Assembly (NCBI GenBank): GCA_031267935.1
Contig: JAIRYD010000096.1
Span: 1-39,473 of the forward strand
Length of the DNA: 39,473 bases
Direction: 5' to 3'
Source: Tannerella sp.
GTDB lineage: Bacteria > Bacteroidota > Bacteroidia > Bacteroidales > Tannerellaceae
Shown here: positions 8,906 to 18,996 of the stretch, piece by piece
Layout of the letters: every line of letters begins with the position of its first letter
Position numbering within the stretch: the first letter of the stretch is position 1
Program-made: the position numbers and the translations under genes
The notes under the pieces: model-generated
What the model saw: only the letters and a program-made list of their open reading frames with translations
Databases searched by the model: none
What the model was told of the DNA's origin: nothing

Positions 8906-11539
8906 ATGAAATACGTGTATTCACTTGCTTTCTGTATGATTTGCTTTTCGGCCCATGCACAACAGGATACGGTGATCCCATTCGACATGGCATATAAACG
9001 CCTGTATCGGATCACCAGGGTCGACGGCCTCCGTCCCGAAATAGACGGACGAATCGACGACGACTTTTGGCGCACGCAAGGCGTCTGGACGGAAAACTTC
9101 GTGCAGGTGACACCCTACGAAAGGCATCCCTCGTCGTCGCCCACCAGAGCCAAGCTTCTCTACGACGACAAATATATTTATGTAGCGGTATACTGCAAGG
9201 ACAACGAGCCCGGGAAAACGATCCGCTTCATCGGCAACCGCGACGACAATACGGTGGGCGACCTGATCAGCATCGCATTCGACACCTACCATGACTACCG
9301 CGCCGCGCCGGAGTTCAACATCAATGCAGGCGGCAGCAAGACCGACCTCATCGTGACCGACAAACTGAGCATCAATCGCAGTTGGAACGCCGTGTGGGAA
9401 GGAAAGACATACGTGAACGCGCAGGATTCGAGCTGGACGGCCGAACTGCGCATCCCCTTCAGTCAGCTGCGCTACAACCGCATATCGGAAGACGGACTGT
9501 GGGGATTGCATATCCGCCGCGTCATCCGCCGCAACAACGAAGTGCAGAACTGGAGCATGATTCCACTCAAAAACAACGGACACGTGTTCTCGTTCGGGAT
9601 CATGGACGGGATGGACAATTTGCCCAAATCCAAAAGCATAGAGATCATTCCGTATGTGATGGGCAAGTACCGGCTCGACCCGAAGATCGCAGGGAATCCC
9701 TACCGCAAGGAACGAATGTGGGAGCGCAATGCAGGTATCGACGCCAAATTCGGCCTGTCGGATTTCACGCTCGATCTGACCGTCAACCCTGACTTCGGGC
9801 AAATCGAACTCGACCCTTCGGTGATGAACCTGACGGCATACGAAACGTTTTACGACGAGAAACGCCCGTTTTTCCTTGAGGGTAAACATATTCTCGACTT
9901 TGCCGATGGCGGCGACATGATGTTCTACACGCGCCGCATCGGTGCCGCACCGTCGTACACGCCGACGGTCGACAACGTGAACAGTTTTGCCGAAACCAAG
10001 GGAAACGTGCCGATCCTCGGCGCGCTCAAACTGACGGGGACGAACCGTCACGGCGTGACCATCGGCGCAATACAAAGTCTTACCGCCCGTTCGACAGCCC
10101 GGGTGGCCCGCGAGGGCGCGGAAAGCCGCGAAACGGTCGAGCCGCTCACGAACTATACCGTCGCGCGTGTGCAGAAAAACTGGAAGGGAAACACGCTGCT
10201 GGGCGGAATGCTTACATCCGTCAATCGTTTCATGGACGAGGCGTACCTGAAGGACATCATGGTGCGCGACGCATTCTCGGCCGGTATCGACTTTACGCAG
10301 TATTTTGACAATCGCCTGTATTATATCGACATGAAGGGAATGTTCACTTCGTTGCAGGGCAGTCGCGAAGCCATCGCACGTCTGCAGAACAATCCCGTGC
10401 ACTACTTCGGCCGGGAATCGGCGACAGACTATCTCGGTGTGGACGAGACGCGCACGTCGCTCAACGGTACGGGCGGATACGTGCAGGCAGGACGGAAAGG
10501 GAATGCCCGGTGGGCATTTTCGGAAACCTTCGGCTGGTCGTCGCCCGGCTTCGACCTGAACGACGTCGGTTACCTCAAGCAGGCCGACATCCTGCAAAAC
10601 ACGTCCGAAATACAGTTTCGCCGCACAAACATCTGGACGATTTTCCGCACGAATACCGTCACGCTGACACAGAACAACCGATGGAACTACGGTGGAACAC
10701 CTGTGCTGAACACCGTCGGACTGACGTGGAAAACAATGTTTCTCAACCGCTTCGAACTGACGGCTGCGGAGACCTGCGCATGGAACTACCTCGACACCCG
10801 CAAACTGCGCGGCGGCCTCGACCTGCGATACGATCCCTACTACAACACGACGCTGACATTCAACACCGACAAGGCACAGCGCGTCGTATTCACACTGAAC
10901 TATCTGCACATGTACAATACCAACCGGATCAACCGTGAACAGACCGTTACCCCCGGCGTCGCTTTCCGCATGGGCAACCACGTCCATCTCTCCGGCGAGT
11001 TCACTTACAGCCACAATACCGACAACACGCAATATGTGGCTTTCCCTTTTGCATCTTCGTCCGTTTACCGGACGCCGGTCATGGGATACATGGATCAGAA
11101 AACATACGGACTGACGATGAAGCTGCAAATGAACGTCACACCCGACGTTTCGCTCCAGTTCTACGGTGCACCTTTCACGTCCACCGCCAAATACACCGAC
11201 TTCAAGATGGCAACCGATACCCGTGCACACACGATGACCGACCGCTACCGTACGTTCGCGCCTGAAGAAATAATCCTTCGGGACGGTTTCTATACAGTCA
11301 CGGACGGCGACCGGCCGACGTATCGTTTTGCCGATCCCGACTTCAATTTCAACGAATTTCGTTCAAATTTTGTCGCCCGCTGGGAATACCGCCCCGGCTC
11401 GACGCTCTATTTCGTCTGGGAACACCGCATGTCTAACCGTGAAAACCGCTACCTCCCCGCCTGGGACGACAATCTGGAACGCATGTTTTCCCTTCCTTCG
11501 ACCAATACTTTTATGGTGAAGATTAATTACTGGTTCTGA
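8906..11539 (+). CDS. Carbohydrate-binding family 9-like domain / DUF5916 outer-membrane protein
   Basis: Signal peptide ending AHAQ; CBM9-like N-terminus (RPEIDGRIDDDFW...AKLLYDDKYIYVAVYCKD) and beta-barrel C-terminus ending in F (TNTFMVKINYWF). Confidence 0.88.
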   Translation: MKYVYSLAFCMICFSAHAQQDTVIPFDMAYKRLYRITRVDGLRPEIDGRIDDDFWRTQGVWTENFVQVTPYERHPSSSPTRAKLLYDDKYIYVAVYCKDNEPGKTIRFIGNRDDNTVGDLISIAFDTYHDYRAAPEFNINAGGSKTDLIVTDKLSINRSWNAVWEGKTYVNAQDSSWTAELRIPFSQLRYNRISEDGLWGLHIRRVIRRNNEVQNWSMIPLKNNGHVFSFGIMDGMDNLPKSKSIEIIPYVMGKYRLDPKIAGNPYRKERMWERNAGIDAKFGLSDFTLDLTVNPDFGQIELDPSVMNLTAYETFYDEKRPFFLEGKHILDFADGGDMMFYTRRIGAAPSYTPTVDNVNSFAETKGNVPILGALKLTGTNRHGVTIGAIQSLTARSTARVAREGAESRETVEPLTNYTVARVQKNWKGNTLLGGMLTSVNRFMDEAYLKDIMVRDAFSAGIDFTQYFDNRLYYIDMKGMFTSLQGSREAIARLQNNPVHYFGRESATDYLGVDETRTSLNGTGGYVQAGRKGNARWAFSETFGWSSPGFDLNDVGYLKQADILQNTSEIQFRRTNIWTIFRTNTVTLTQNNRWNYGGTPVLNTVGLTWKTMFLNRFELTAAETCAWNYLDTRKLRGGLDLRYDPYYNTTLTFNTDKAQRVVFTLNYLHMYNTNRINREQTVTPGVAFRMGNHVHLSGEFTYSHNTDNTQYVAFPFASSSVYRTPVMGYMDQKTYGLTMKLQMNVTPDVSLQFYGAPFTSTAKYTDFKMATDTRAHTMTDRYRTFAPEEIILRDGFYTVTDGDRPTYRFADPDFNFNEFRSNFVARWEYRPGSTLYFVWEHRMSNRENRYLPAWDDNLERMFSLPSTNTFMVKINYWF

Positions 11540-11592
11540 CCGGGATATGAGGATTCGTCACGCATCTTTCGGGAAAGAGGGAAGAACCGTTT

Positions 11593-12687
11593 CTAAAACA
11601 TCTCCATAAACCGGTCCATCTCTTCCGCATGCGCCTCAAGGCTTTGCAGTAGTTTGAACTGTGCCTTGCCACGAACGAGGTTGTGTTCGGGATAGTGTAT
11701 CTTGTAATAGGTATCGCCGTTGATGTAGTCGGTCAGGAAACGGACGGTTTGCATGTAGGTCAGCAAACGTCCGCCGTACGGCAGCATCCCGATTTCCAGA
11801 GGAGTGAGAAAATGTTTTGCCGTTTCCATATAACCGCGCGTGTAGGCCTTGAAGATGTCCATGTTCACGTAGACGCGGTCGAGGTTTTCGTCGTCTTCCG
11901 CGCCGGCATTGGCGCCGGTGCGGATAAAATCTCCGATGTCGGACAGGACAAAGCCCGGCATCACCGTATCCAGATCGATGACACACAATACCTGGTCGCT
12001 ATGCTCGTCGAACAGGATGTTGTTGACTTTCGTGTCGCAGTGGTTTGTCCGTTTTTTCAACTTCCCGGCGCGATACAGCTCTTCCTGCGCACACATTGCC
12101 GCCGCGCGTTTTTCTATCGCGTCGACCAGCTCTGCGATATTGTCCAAACGACCTGCGTGGTTGGCTTTTACGGCATCGCGAAACTGTTGCAGGCGAAATT
12201 CCATGTTGTGGAAATTGGGAATGGTTTCGCCCAGCGCGCCTTCGGGCAGGTCGGACAGCATCAACTGGAAATCACCGAAAGCCTTTCCCGCTTCGTATGA
12301 AAGTTTTTCGTTCACCCCGTCGTAACTCCGGCTGCGTGGAATCATCAGACACACACGCCAGTAGTTCTCTCCATCGAAATGATACGTGCGGCCGTCTGCG
12401 GTCGGGATGAGTGTCAGCACTTTGCGATCGATATCCGGTTCGCCGCGCGCTTCCAGTTTACGGCGTATGTGCGCCGTAACCGTTTGGATATTCAGTTGCA
12501 GCATCTCCACGTTTGTGAAAATGGCATGATTGATACGCTGGAGAATGTATTTCGCTTCGCCGTTTTCCATTGTGACTTTTAGCGTGTCGTTGATATGTCC
12601 GTTGCCGAACGCTTCGGCCTTGACAGGATTCCCGGCGAGTTCGAACACGCTGAGTACCTGCATGTAATCTTTGTTTTTCAGTTGCAT
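11593..12687 (-). CDS. Aminoglycoside phosphotransferase-fold sugar kinase (N-acetylhexosamine 1-kinase-like)
   Basis: HCDTKVNNILFDEHSDQVLCVIDLDTVMPGFVLSDIGDFIRTGAN catalytic and metal-binding motifs. Confidence 0.82.
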   Translation of the reverse strand: MQLKNKDYMQVLSVFELAGNPVKAEAFGNGHINDTLKVTMENGEAKYILQRINHAIFTNVEMLQLNIQTVTAHIRRKLEARGEPDIDRKVLTLIPTADGRTYHFDGENYWRVCLMIPRSRSYDGVNEKLSYEAGKAFGDFQLMLSDLPEGALGETIPNFHNMEFRLQQFRDAVKANHAGRLDNIAELVDAIEKRAAAMCAQEELYRAGKLKKRTNHCDTKVNNILFDEHSDQVLCVIDLDTVMPGFVLSDIGDFIRTGANAGAEDDENLDRVYVNMDIFKAYTRGYMETAKHFLTPLEIGMLPYGGRLLTYMQTVRFLTDYINGDTYYKIHYPEHNLVRGKAQFKLLQSLEAHAEEMDRFMEMF

Positions 12688-12782
12688 GATCCGTTAGTTT
12701 TTCCGTGTTTATAAAAAGTATATTATACAAATGTAGGTGTTTTTCAATTCACGGCAAAATTTCGGGGGGATAAAAAGAAAGC

Positions 12783-12815
12783 TATCCGAAACGGCGCATA
12801 ACTCCGTTTCGGATA
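12783..12815 (-). terminator. Terminator of the L31 gene
   Basis: TATCCGAAACGG (12783-12794) / CCGTTTCGGATA (12804-12815), T-rich on the minus strand after the stem (CTTTCTTTTTATCC). Confidence 0.75.
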
Positions 12816-12849
12816 CCTTCCTTGTTTTTTTCGTCGATGTGGAAACGGG

Positions 12850-13104
12850 TTATTTCCTGACTCTGTTTCCGTAGCGGCTCATAAACTTGTCCACGCGCCC
12901 TGCCGTATCGACCAGTTTGGCCTTGCCGGTGTAGAACGGGTGCGAAGTATTCGATATTTCCAGTTTCACCAAAGGATAGGTGACCCCATCGAGATCAATG
13001 GTTTCTCTCGTCTTGATGGTGGAACGCGAAATAAATACATCCTCGTTGGACATGTCTTTGAACACGACCTGACGATAATTCTCAGGATGAATACCTTTCT
13101 TCAT
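12850..13104 (-). CDS. rpmE2: 50S ribosomal protein L31 type B
   Basis: [30 protein letters not shown]...[31 protein letters not shown]; start at 13104 rather than 13134. Confidence 0.95.
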   Translation of the reverse strand: MKKGIHPENYRQVVFKDMSNEDVFISRSTIKTRETIDLDGVTYPLVKLEISNTSHPFYTGKAKLVDTAGRVDKFMSRYGNRVRK

Positions 13105-13300
13105 TACTTTATCTTTTAAATTGTTACGTTTCAAAACTTCTTACGGGCGGCAAAGGTACGCAAAAACGATCGAACAACCATAAAAAATACGCTGTTTTTT
13201 TCGAGTGATGCAACTTTATGTTTTTTTATTAAGCAATGTTTACACATAATTGTTACCTTTGTACAGGTTTTATAATACATAATTAATTCGTAAACAGAAA

Positions 13301-14296
13301 ATGGTAAGTTACAAAGAATTAGGATTGGTGAACACGAAAGAAATGTTTGCCGGAGCGATTAAAGGCGGATACGCTATTCCGGCTTTTAATTTCAACAACA
13401 TGGAACAGATGCAGGCCATCATTCAGGCGGCTGTAGAAACAAAGTCGCCCGTGATTTTGCAAGTGTCCAGCGGCGCGCGCAAGTATGCCAACCAGACCCT
13501 TCTGCGTTACATGGCGGAAGGCGCCGTTGAATACGCGAAAGAATTAGGTTGTCCGAATCCCCAGATTGTGCTGCATCTGGATCACGGAAATACGTTCGAA
13601 CTTTGCAAGAGCTGTATCGATCTGGGATTCTCGTCGGTAATGATTGACGGGTCCCATCTTTCATACGAAGAAAACGTGGCGCTGACGAAACAGGTGGTCG
13701 AATATGCCCATCAGTTTGACGTGACGGTCGAAGGCGAACTCGGCGTGCTGGCCGGCGTGGAAGATGAAGTCTCCGCCGAACACCATACCTACACGCGTCC
13801 GGAGGAAGTGATTGATTTTGTGACAAAAACAGGTTGCGATTCGCTGGCCATATCCATCGGCACGTCGCACGGTGCAAACAAATTCAAACCCGAACAATGT
13901 ACGCTCAATGCCGACGGCGTACTGGTCCCTCCCCCACTGGCATTCGATATCCTCGAAGCCGTGGAAAAAAAATTGCCCGGATTCCCCATCGTGTTGCACG
14001 GCGCATCGTCGGTGCCACAGGAAGAAGTAGCCACCATCAACAAGTATGGCGGCGCACTGAAGGATGCCATCGGGATTCCCGAGGATCAGTTGCGCAGGGC
14101 GGCCAAATCGGCAGTCTGCAAAATCAACATCGATTCGGACAGTCGTCTGGCAATGACATCCGCCATCCGTAAAGCGTTTGCCGAATCTCCCGCGGAATTT
14201 GACCCCCGCAAATATCTGGGACCGGCTCGCGACAATGCAAAAAAAATATATATACACAAAATTGTGGATGTATTAGGCTCGAACAACAAATTGTAG
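13301..14296 (+). CDS. fba: Class II fructose-bisphosphate aldolase
   Basis: YAIPAFNFNNMEQMQAI, VLHLDHGNTFE, MIDGSHLSYEENV, VLHGASSVPQE, KINIDSDSRLAMT. Confidence 0.95.
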   Translation: MVSYKELGLVNTKEMFAGAIKGGYAIPAFNFNNMEQMQAIIQAAVETKSPVILQVSSGARKYANQTLLRYMAEGAVEYAKELGCPNPQIVLHLDHGNTFELCKSCIDLGFSSVMIDGSHLSYEENVALTKQVVEYAHQFDVTVEGELGVLAGVEDEVSAEHHTYTRPEEVIDFVTKTGCDSLAISIGTSHGANKFKPEQCTLNADGVLVPPPLAFDILEAVEKKLPGFPIVLHGASSVPQEEVATINKYGGALKDAIGIPEDQLRRAAKSAVCKINIDSDSRLAMTSAIRKAFAESPAEFDPRKYLGPARDNAKKIYIHKIVDVLGSNNKL

Positions 14297-14315
14297 TCCG
14301 ATGATATGGCAGTAG

Positions 14316-14342
14316 GAAAGCCATCTCATGCAGATGGCTTTC
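14316..14342 (+). terminator. Rho-independent terminator after fba
   Basis: GAAAGCCATCT-CATGC-AGATGGCTTTC, 11-bp perfect stem. Confidence 0.8.
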
Positions 14343-14380
14343 TTACGTTTATGAAAAAATGAATATTAAAAAAAAGGGTT

Positions 14381-16147
14381 ATGAAACAATTTTTCAAGAT
14401 GCTGTTTGCATCGATTATCGGCACTTTCATAGGTATTTTCCTCCTTGCAATCATGTTTGTGGCAGTGACGTACGCCGGCCTCAATTCCGCGTCCAAAGCC
14501 TCCTATATTCCCGGCGAAGATGAAAACATCCTTAAAATCTCAATGAGCGGGACAATCGATGATTATGCCGAAGAAAATCCGTTTTCCGCCTTGCTGGGCA
14601 ATGCCCCGGCGCTTTCGCTGAAAAGTATTCTGACCGCCATCGACCGGGCAAAAAACAGCGACGGCGTGAAAGGCATCTATCTGGATATCGGTTATTTTTC
14701 GACAGGAACGGCAAACGTGGACGCCCTGCGCCGCGCATTGAAAGATTTCAGGGAAGCAGGGAAATTCGTGGTGGCCTATGCCGACAACTATTCGCAGGGC
14801 GGTTATTATCTTGCATCGGTGGCCGACCACGTATACCTCAATCCCAAAGGTTTGTTGATGTTGCATGGATTTTCGTCCGAAACCATGTTTTACAAGGGAT
14901 TGCTGCAGAAGGCCGGGATTGAAATGGAAATATTCAAGGTCGGGACATACAAAGGCGCCGTCGAACCGTTCACCTCCGACCGTCTGAGCGATGCCAACCG
15001 GGAACAAATCACGTCATATCTGAACGGGATATGGGAAAATGTCGTAGAAGGAATAGCCGCCAGCCGCCACCTGGCAACGGCCGATATCCATCATTTTGCG
15101 AATGAAGGGTTGTTTTTTGACGACGCATCCGCCGCGGTGGAATGTGGCCTGATCGATTCGTTGATATACCGTTTCGAAGTCGAGACGCGTTTGAAAGAAT
15201 TGTCGGGACAAACGTCGGCAGAACTGAGATCGCTGAGTGTGCACGAAATGATAAAAGTCAAAATGTCGGAACGCAAATACAGAAATAAGATTGCAGTGGT
15301 TTATGCCGAGGGCGAAATACTCGAATCGACAGGTTCGTCGTATCTCGTTACGCAAAAGAATATTACGGAAAGCCTTGCCGACAAATTGCGCGAACTGGAA
15401 AAGAATGAGGAAGTGAAAGCAGTAGTCCTGCGCGTCAACTCGCCCGGCGGAGATGCCTACATCTCGGAACAAATCTGGCGGCAAGTAGCAAAACTGGACA
15501 AAAAGAAACCGGTCGTCGTCTCGATGGGCAGTATGGCCGCTTCGGGCGGATATTACATTTCCTGCGCCGCCCGCAAAATCGTGGCCGAATCAAATACCTT
15601 GACCGGTTCAATAGGTATTTTCGGTATATTCCCTAATATAAGCGGTTTACTTGGAAAGCTCGATTTGACGACCGATGTGGTGAAGACAAACAGGTATGCC
15701 GATTTGGGCGACATGTCCCGGCCGATGACGAACGACGAGCGCGTACTGATACAAGCCTACATTGAAAGAGGTTACGAATTGTTTCTCGCGCGTTGCGCCG
15801 AAGGACGCCACATGAGCCCGGAGGCTGTCGACAGCATCGCTCAGGGGCGTGTCTGGACGGGCGAACAGGCTTTGACACTGGGGTTAGTCGACGAACTGGG
15901 CGGGATTGATCGCGCCATCGAACTGGCCGTCGAACAGGCCAACATATACAATTATACATTAATATATGCACCGGTTTCGACAAATTCACTCAAGGATATG
16001 TTGCAACTGCAACTCAGGACGGCGAGAGTATCCGTGGCGAAAGAAGTGATAGGCGACGAGGACTATGAATTTGTCAGCCTGTTGCGGCAAATACGTACGA
16101 TGTATGGCGTCAAAGCACGTATCCCGTACGATATGAAGCCATTATAA
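14381..16147 (+). CDS. sppA: Signal peptide peptidase SppA, 67K type
   Basis: Duplicated S49 domains: FVVAYADNYSQGGYYLAS and VVVSMGSMAASGGYYISCAA...TGSIGIFG. Confidence 0.94.
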   Translation: MKQFFKMLFASIIGTFIGIFLLAIMFVAVTYAGLNSASKASYIPGEDENILKISMSGTIDDYAEENPFSALLGNAPALSLKSILTAIDRAKNSDGVKGIYLDIGYFSTGTANVDALRRALKDFREAGKFVVAYADNYSQGGYYLASVADHVYLNPKGLLMLHGFSSETMFYKGLLQKAGIEMEIFKVGTYKGAVEPFTSDRLSDANREQITSYLNGIWENVVEGIAASRHLATADIHHFANEGLFFDDASAAVECGLIDSLIYRFEVETRLKELSGQTSAELRSLSVHEMIKVKMSERKYRNKIAVVYAEGEILESTGSSYLVTQKNITESLADKLRELEKNEEVKAVVLRVNSPGGDAYISEQIWRQVAKLDKKKPVVVSMGSMAASGGYYISCAARKIVAESNTLTGSIGIFGIFPNISGLLGKLDLTTDVVKTNRYADLGDMSRPMTNDERVLIQAYIERGYELFLARCAEGRHMSPEAVDSIAQGRVWTGEQALTLGLVDELGGIDRAIELAVEQANIYNYTLIYAPVSTNSLKDMLQLQLRTARVSVAKEVIGDEDYEFVSLLRQIRTMYGVKARIPYDMKPL

Positions 16148-16160
16148 TCATAAAAATAAT

Positions 16161-17267
16161 ATGAAAGAAAATCAAAATAATTTTCGTTATTTACTGTATC
16201 CGTTCGCACTGCTCTACGGTTTGGGCGTATGGGTTCGTAACACACTGTTCGACGGCGATATACGCTCGTCGCGACAATTTCCCGTACCGGTGATATGCGT
16301 CGGGAATCTGGAAGTAGGAGGAGCGGGTAAAACCCCCATGGTCGAATATCTGATTCGCCTGCTGAAGGACAAATACCGTATTGCCGTACTCAGTCGTGGC
16401 TACAAACGTAAATCGTCCGGATATATTCTTGCAGACCGGGACAGTACGCCACAGCTTATCGGCGACGAGCCATATCAGATCAAAAGCCGGTATCCGGACG
16501 TGACGGTGGCGGTCGACAAAGACCGTTGCCGCGGCATCCACAATCTGCTGAACATGGCAGAAGATGTGCGTCCGCAGGTGATTGTGCTCGACGATGCGTT
16601 TCAGCACCGTTCCGTGCAACCGTCGCTCTCCATTCTGATGACGGACTATAACAGACTATACTATAATGATATACTATTGCCGGTCGGGCGTTTGCGCGAA
16701 TCGGCGGGTGGCGTCAGACGGGCAAATATCATTGTGGTGAGCAAGTGCGACGAAGCGTTGAAACCGATTGATTGCCGCATTATCGAAAACGAAATGCGGC
16801 TATTGGCTTATCAGATGCTGTTTTTCTCCTCTATTTCGTACCGGCAGCCGGAAGGCGTTTTTCCGGACAAGTGTCCTCCCCTGTCGCTCGACGAGATCCG
16901 CAAAGAAGACGAAATCCTGCTGCTGACCGGCATTGCCAATCCCCGGCCGCTGATAGAGAAGATGAAAAAATGTTCCGACAAGGTGACGGCAATGTCTTTT
17001 CCGGATCACCACGATTATACGAAGAAGGATGTCCGGAAAATATGTGCGGAATTGTCGCGTATGCAGTCGGATGAACCGTTGATTATCTGTACGGAAAAAG
17101 ATGCGGTCCGGCTACGCACAAACCCGCACGTCCCGGACGGATGGAAAACGCGTCTGTACAGCATCCCCATCCGGGTGGAATTTTTGCTCGGCAAAGGCGT
17201 ACAGCTGGACGAGCAGATTCTGCATCAAATCCATCTTATCGAAAAAAGCGGTATCTTGCGTCGATAG
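16161..17267 (+). CDS. lpxK: Tetraacyldisaccharide 4'-kinase
   Basis: VPVICVGNLEVGGAGKTPMVEYLIRLL, ILSRGYKRKSSGY-like, VIVLDDAFQHRSVQPSLSILMTDYNRL. Confidence 0.95.
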   Translation: MKENQNNFRYLLYPFALLYGLGVWVRNTLFDGDIRSSRQFPVPVICVGNLEVGGAGKTPMVEYLIRLLKDKYRIAVLSRGYKRKSSGYILADRDSTPQLIGDEPYQIKSRYPDVTVAVDKDRCRGIHNLLNMAEDVRPQVIVLDDAFQHRSVQPSLSILMTDYNRLYYNDILLPVGRLRESAGGVRRANIIVVSKCDEALKPIDCRIIENEMRLLAYQMLFFSSISYRQPEGVFPDKCPPLSLDEIRKEDEILLLTGIANPRPLIEKMKKCSDKVTAMSFPDHHDYTKKDVRKICAELSRMQSDEPLIICTEKDAVRLRTNPHVPDGWKTRLYSIPIRVEFLLGKGVQLDEQILHQIHLIEKSGILRR

Positions 17268-17269
17268 CC

Positions 17270-18301
17270 ATGCAGCGAACAGAAATTGCAACACTGGGCG
17301 AATTCGGACTGATCCGCCATCTGACGGAAAACATCGCGCCGGTCAATCCCGGTAGCCTCAAAGGGACAGGCGACGACGCAGCCGTACTCGAATATAAAGA
17401 TAAGCAGGTGCTTGTCACCACCGATTTGTTGCTGGAAGGCATTCATTTCGATTTGACATATATGCCGATGAAACATTTGGGATACAAGGCTGCCACGGTT
17501 AATTTTTCCGATATATATGCCATGAACGGACAACCGAAGCAGATGACCGTTTCGATAGGCGTCTCCCGGCGGTTTTGCGTGGAGGATCTGGAAGCGTTTT
17601 ATGCGGGACTGTTGCATGCCTGCGAAGTGTATGGCGTCGATTTGGTGGGCGGCGACACGTCGTCGTCGCGCACGGGGTTCATGGTAAGCATTACCTGCCT
17701 CGGCGAAGGCGAAAAGGATAAAATCACGTATCGTAACGGTGCGAAGGTGAACGATTTGATTTGTGTGTCGGGCGATCTGGGCGCAGCTTACATGGGCTTG
17801 CAGTTGCTGGAACGCGAAAAGAGCGTCTTCAAGGGCGAGAAAGATTTTACCCCCGATTTTGCAGGAAAAGAATACCTGCTGGAACGTCAACTGAAGCCCG
17901 AAGCACGAAAGGACATCGTCGAAATGCTTGCCGGCGCCGGCATTGTTCCGACGGCCATGATAGACATCTCGGACGGACTCTCGTCCGAAATACTTCACAT
18001 CACGCAGCAAAGCCATGTGGGATGCCGCATTTACGAAGACCGCATACCGATTGATTATCAGACGGCACTGATGGCTGAACAGTTTAACATGAATCTGGCG
18101 ACGGCGGCGCTGAACGGCGGCGAAGACTATGAACTGCTGTTTACCGTACCGCTTGCGTGTCACGATATGATGGATAATATGGAAAGTGTCAGGGTGATAG
18201 GCCATATCACCGAAGCGGCGGCGGGTAATCGGCTGGTGGGACGCGACGGCGGTGAAGTCGCGTTGCAGGCGCAGGGTTGGAATCCGCTTGCAGAAGAATA
18301 A
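17270..18301 (+). CDS. thiL: Thiamine-phosphate kinase
   Basis: GTGDDAAVLEYKDKQVLVTTDLLLEGIHFDLTYMPMKHLGYKAATVNFSDIYAMNG, VDLVGGDTSSS, MIDISDGLSSEILHI; start at ATG 17270. Confidence 0.93.
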   Translation: MQRTEIATLGEFGLIRHLTENIAPVNPGSLKGTGDDAAVLEYKDKQVLVTTDLLLEGIHFDLTYMPMKHLGYKAATVNFSDIYAMNGQPKQMTVSIGVSRRFCVEDLEAFYAGLLHACEVYGVDLVGGDTSSSRTGFMVSITCLGEGEKDKITYRNGAKVNDLICVSGDLGAAYMGLQLLEREKSVFKGEKDFTPDFAGKEYLLERQLKPEARKDIVEMLAGAGIVPTAMIDISDGLSSEILHITQQSHVGCRIYEDRIPIDYQTALMAEQFNMNLATAALNGGEDYELLFTVPLACHDMMDNMESVRVIGHITEAAAGNRLVGRDGGEVALQAQGWNPLAEE

Positions 18302-18323
18302 TATCAAAAAAGTGCATTTTTTC

Positions 18324-18354
18324 TTTGGCCAGGAAAAAATTATTCCTACATTTG
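18324..18354 (+). promoter_or_regulatory. Consensus Bacteroidetes promoter of tRNA-Arg
   Basis: TTTG (18324-18327), N19, TACATTTG (18347-18354). Confidence 0.75.
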
Positions 18355-18378
18355 CACTCGCAAAAGCGGAAAAGAAAC

Positions 18379-18452
18379 GGCTCCGTGGCTCAACTGAATA
18401 GAGCATCTGACTACGGATCAGAAGGTTACAGGTTTGAATCCTGTCGGAGTCA
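18379..18452 (+). tRNA. tRNA-Arg(ACG)
   Basis: ggctccg-tg-gctcaactgaatagagc-a-tctgactACGgatcaga-aggtt-acaggtttgaatcctgt-cggagtc-a. Confidence 0.96.
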
Positions 18453-18463
18453 CAAACGGTTGC

Positions 18464-18508
18464 AAAAGAATCAGGTCGACGCATGATGTGTCGACCTGAT
18501 TCTTTTTT
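18464..18508 (+). terminator. Terminator after tRNA-Arg
   Basis: AAAAGAATCAGGTCGAC (18464-18480) / GTCGACCTGATTCTTTT (18490-18506), 17-bp perfect stem and T run. Confidence 0.9.
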
Positions 18509-18929
18509 GTGCTTTTACCGGTGATCCATTCCGTCAGACGGATTATACTGCGCGCGGAGTAATTATGTGCATTGCTGTTCATCGCCATGACGGTACGGGC
18601 CTCGCCTTTTCGGCTTGTCCCGATGGCATTGCGGCAAGGCGCATACGATGTCACGAAGGGGTTGGCCGGAGGTTTTTTGGTGCCCGCAATCGGGTGAAAG
18701 GATACGCCCGTTCGCCGCGCCGACCGCGGCGGGTCCGGTTTTGACGGGATTTTCGAGCGCCGTCCCGTGCAGGGCACGATGGCGGAAACGATTTCACTCC
18801 ACGGACCTGTTTCGCGGCGTGTGTTGATCCATCGCGTGGCATACCATACCCATCAGACTGCGCTGTTTTTTCCCGGGTGACGGCCGGCGTGCGTGTCGCC
18901 TGATGAGGTACGTAATCTTTCTTTTTCAT
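18500..18929 (-). pseudogene. Possible decayed small Bacteroidales hypothetical gene
   Basis: Plausible start context (aaaacttatcagacATGAAAAAGAAAGATTAC) giving MKKKDYVPHQATRTPAVTREKTAQ, then frame is lost/incoherent; N-terminus resembles a recalled Bacteroidetes family with MKKKDYIP... and ...ATRTPA-V-KN... segments. Not tested by search. Confidence 0.3.
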
Positions 18930-18996
18930 GTCTGATAAGTTTTAAAATGTTGATATATAATTATTAATAAGCAGTTGCGGATTGCTTCGGGGGATG

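Noticed and set aside
6116-11539. GH78 plus DUF5916 neighbourhood as a polysaccharide utilization locus
   Set aside because: No SusC/SusD pair or dedicated regulator adjacent; insufficient evidence for a PUL.
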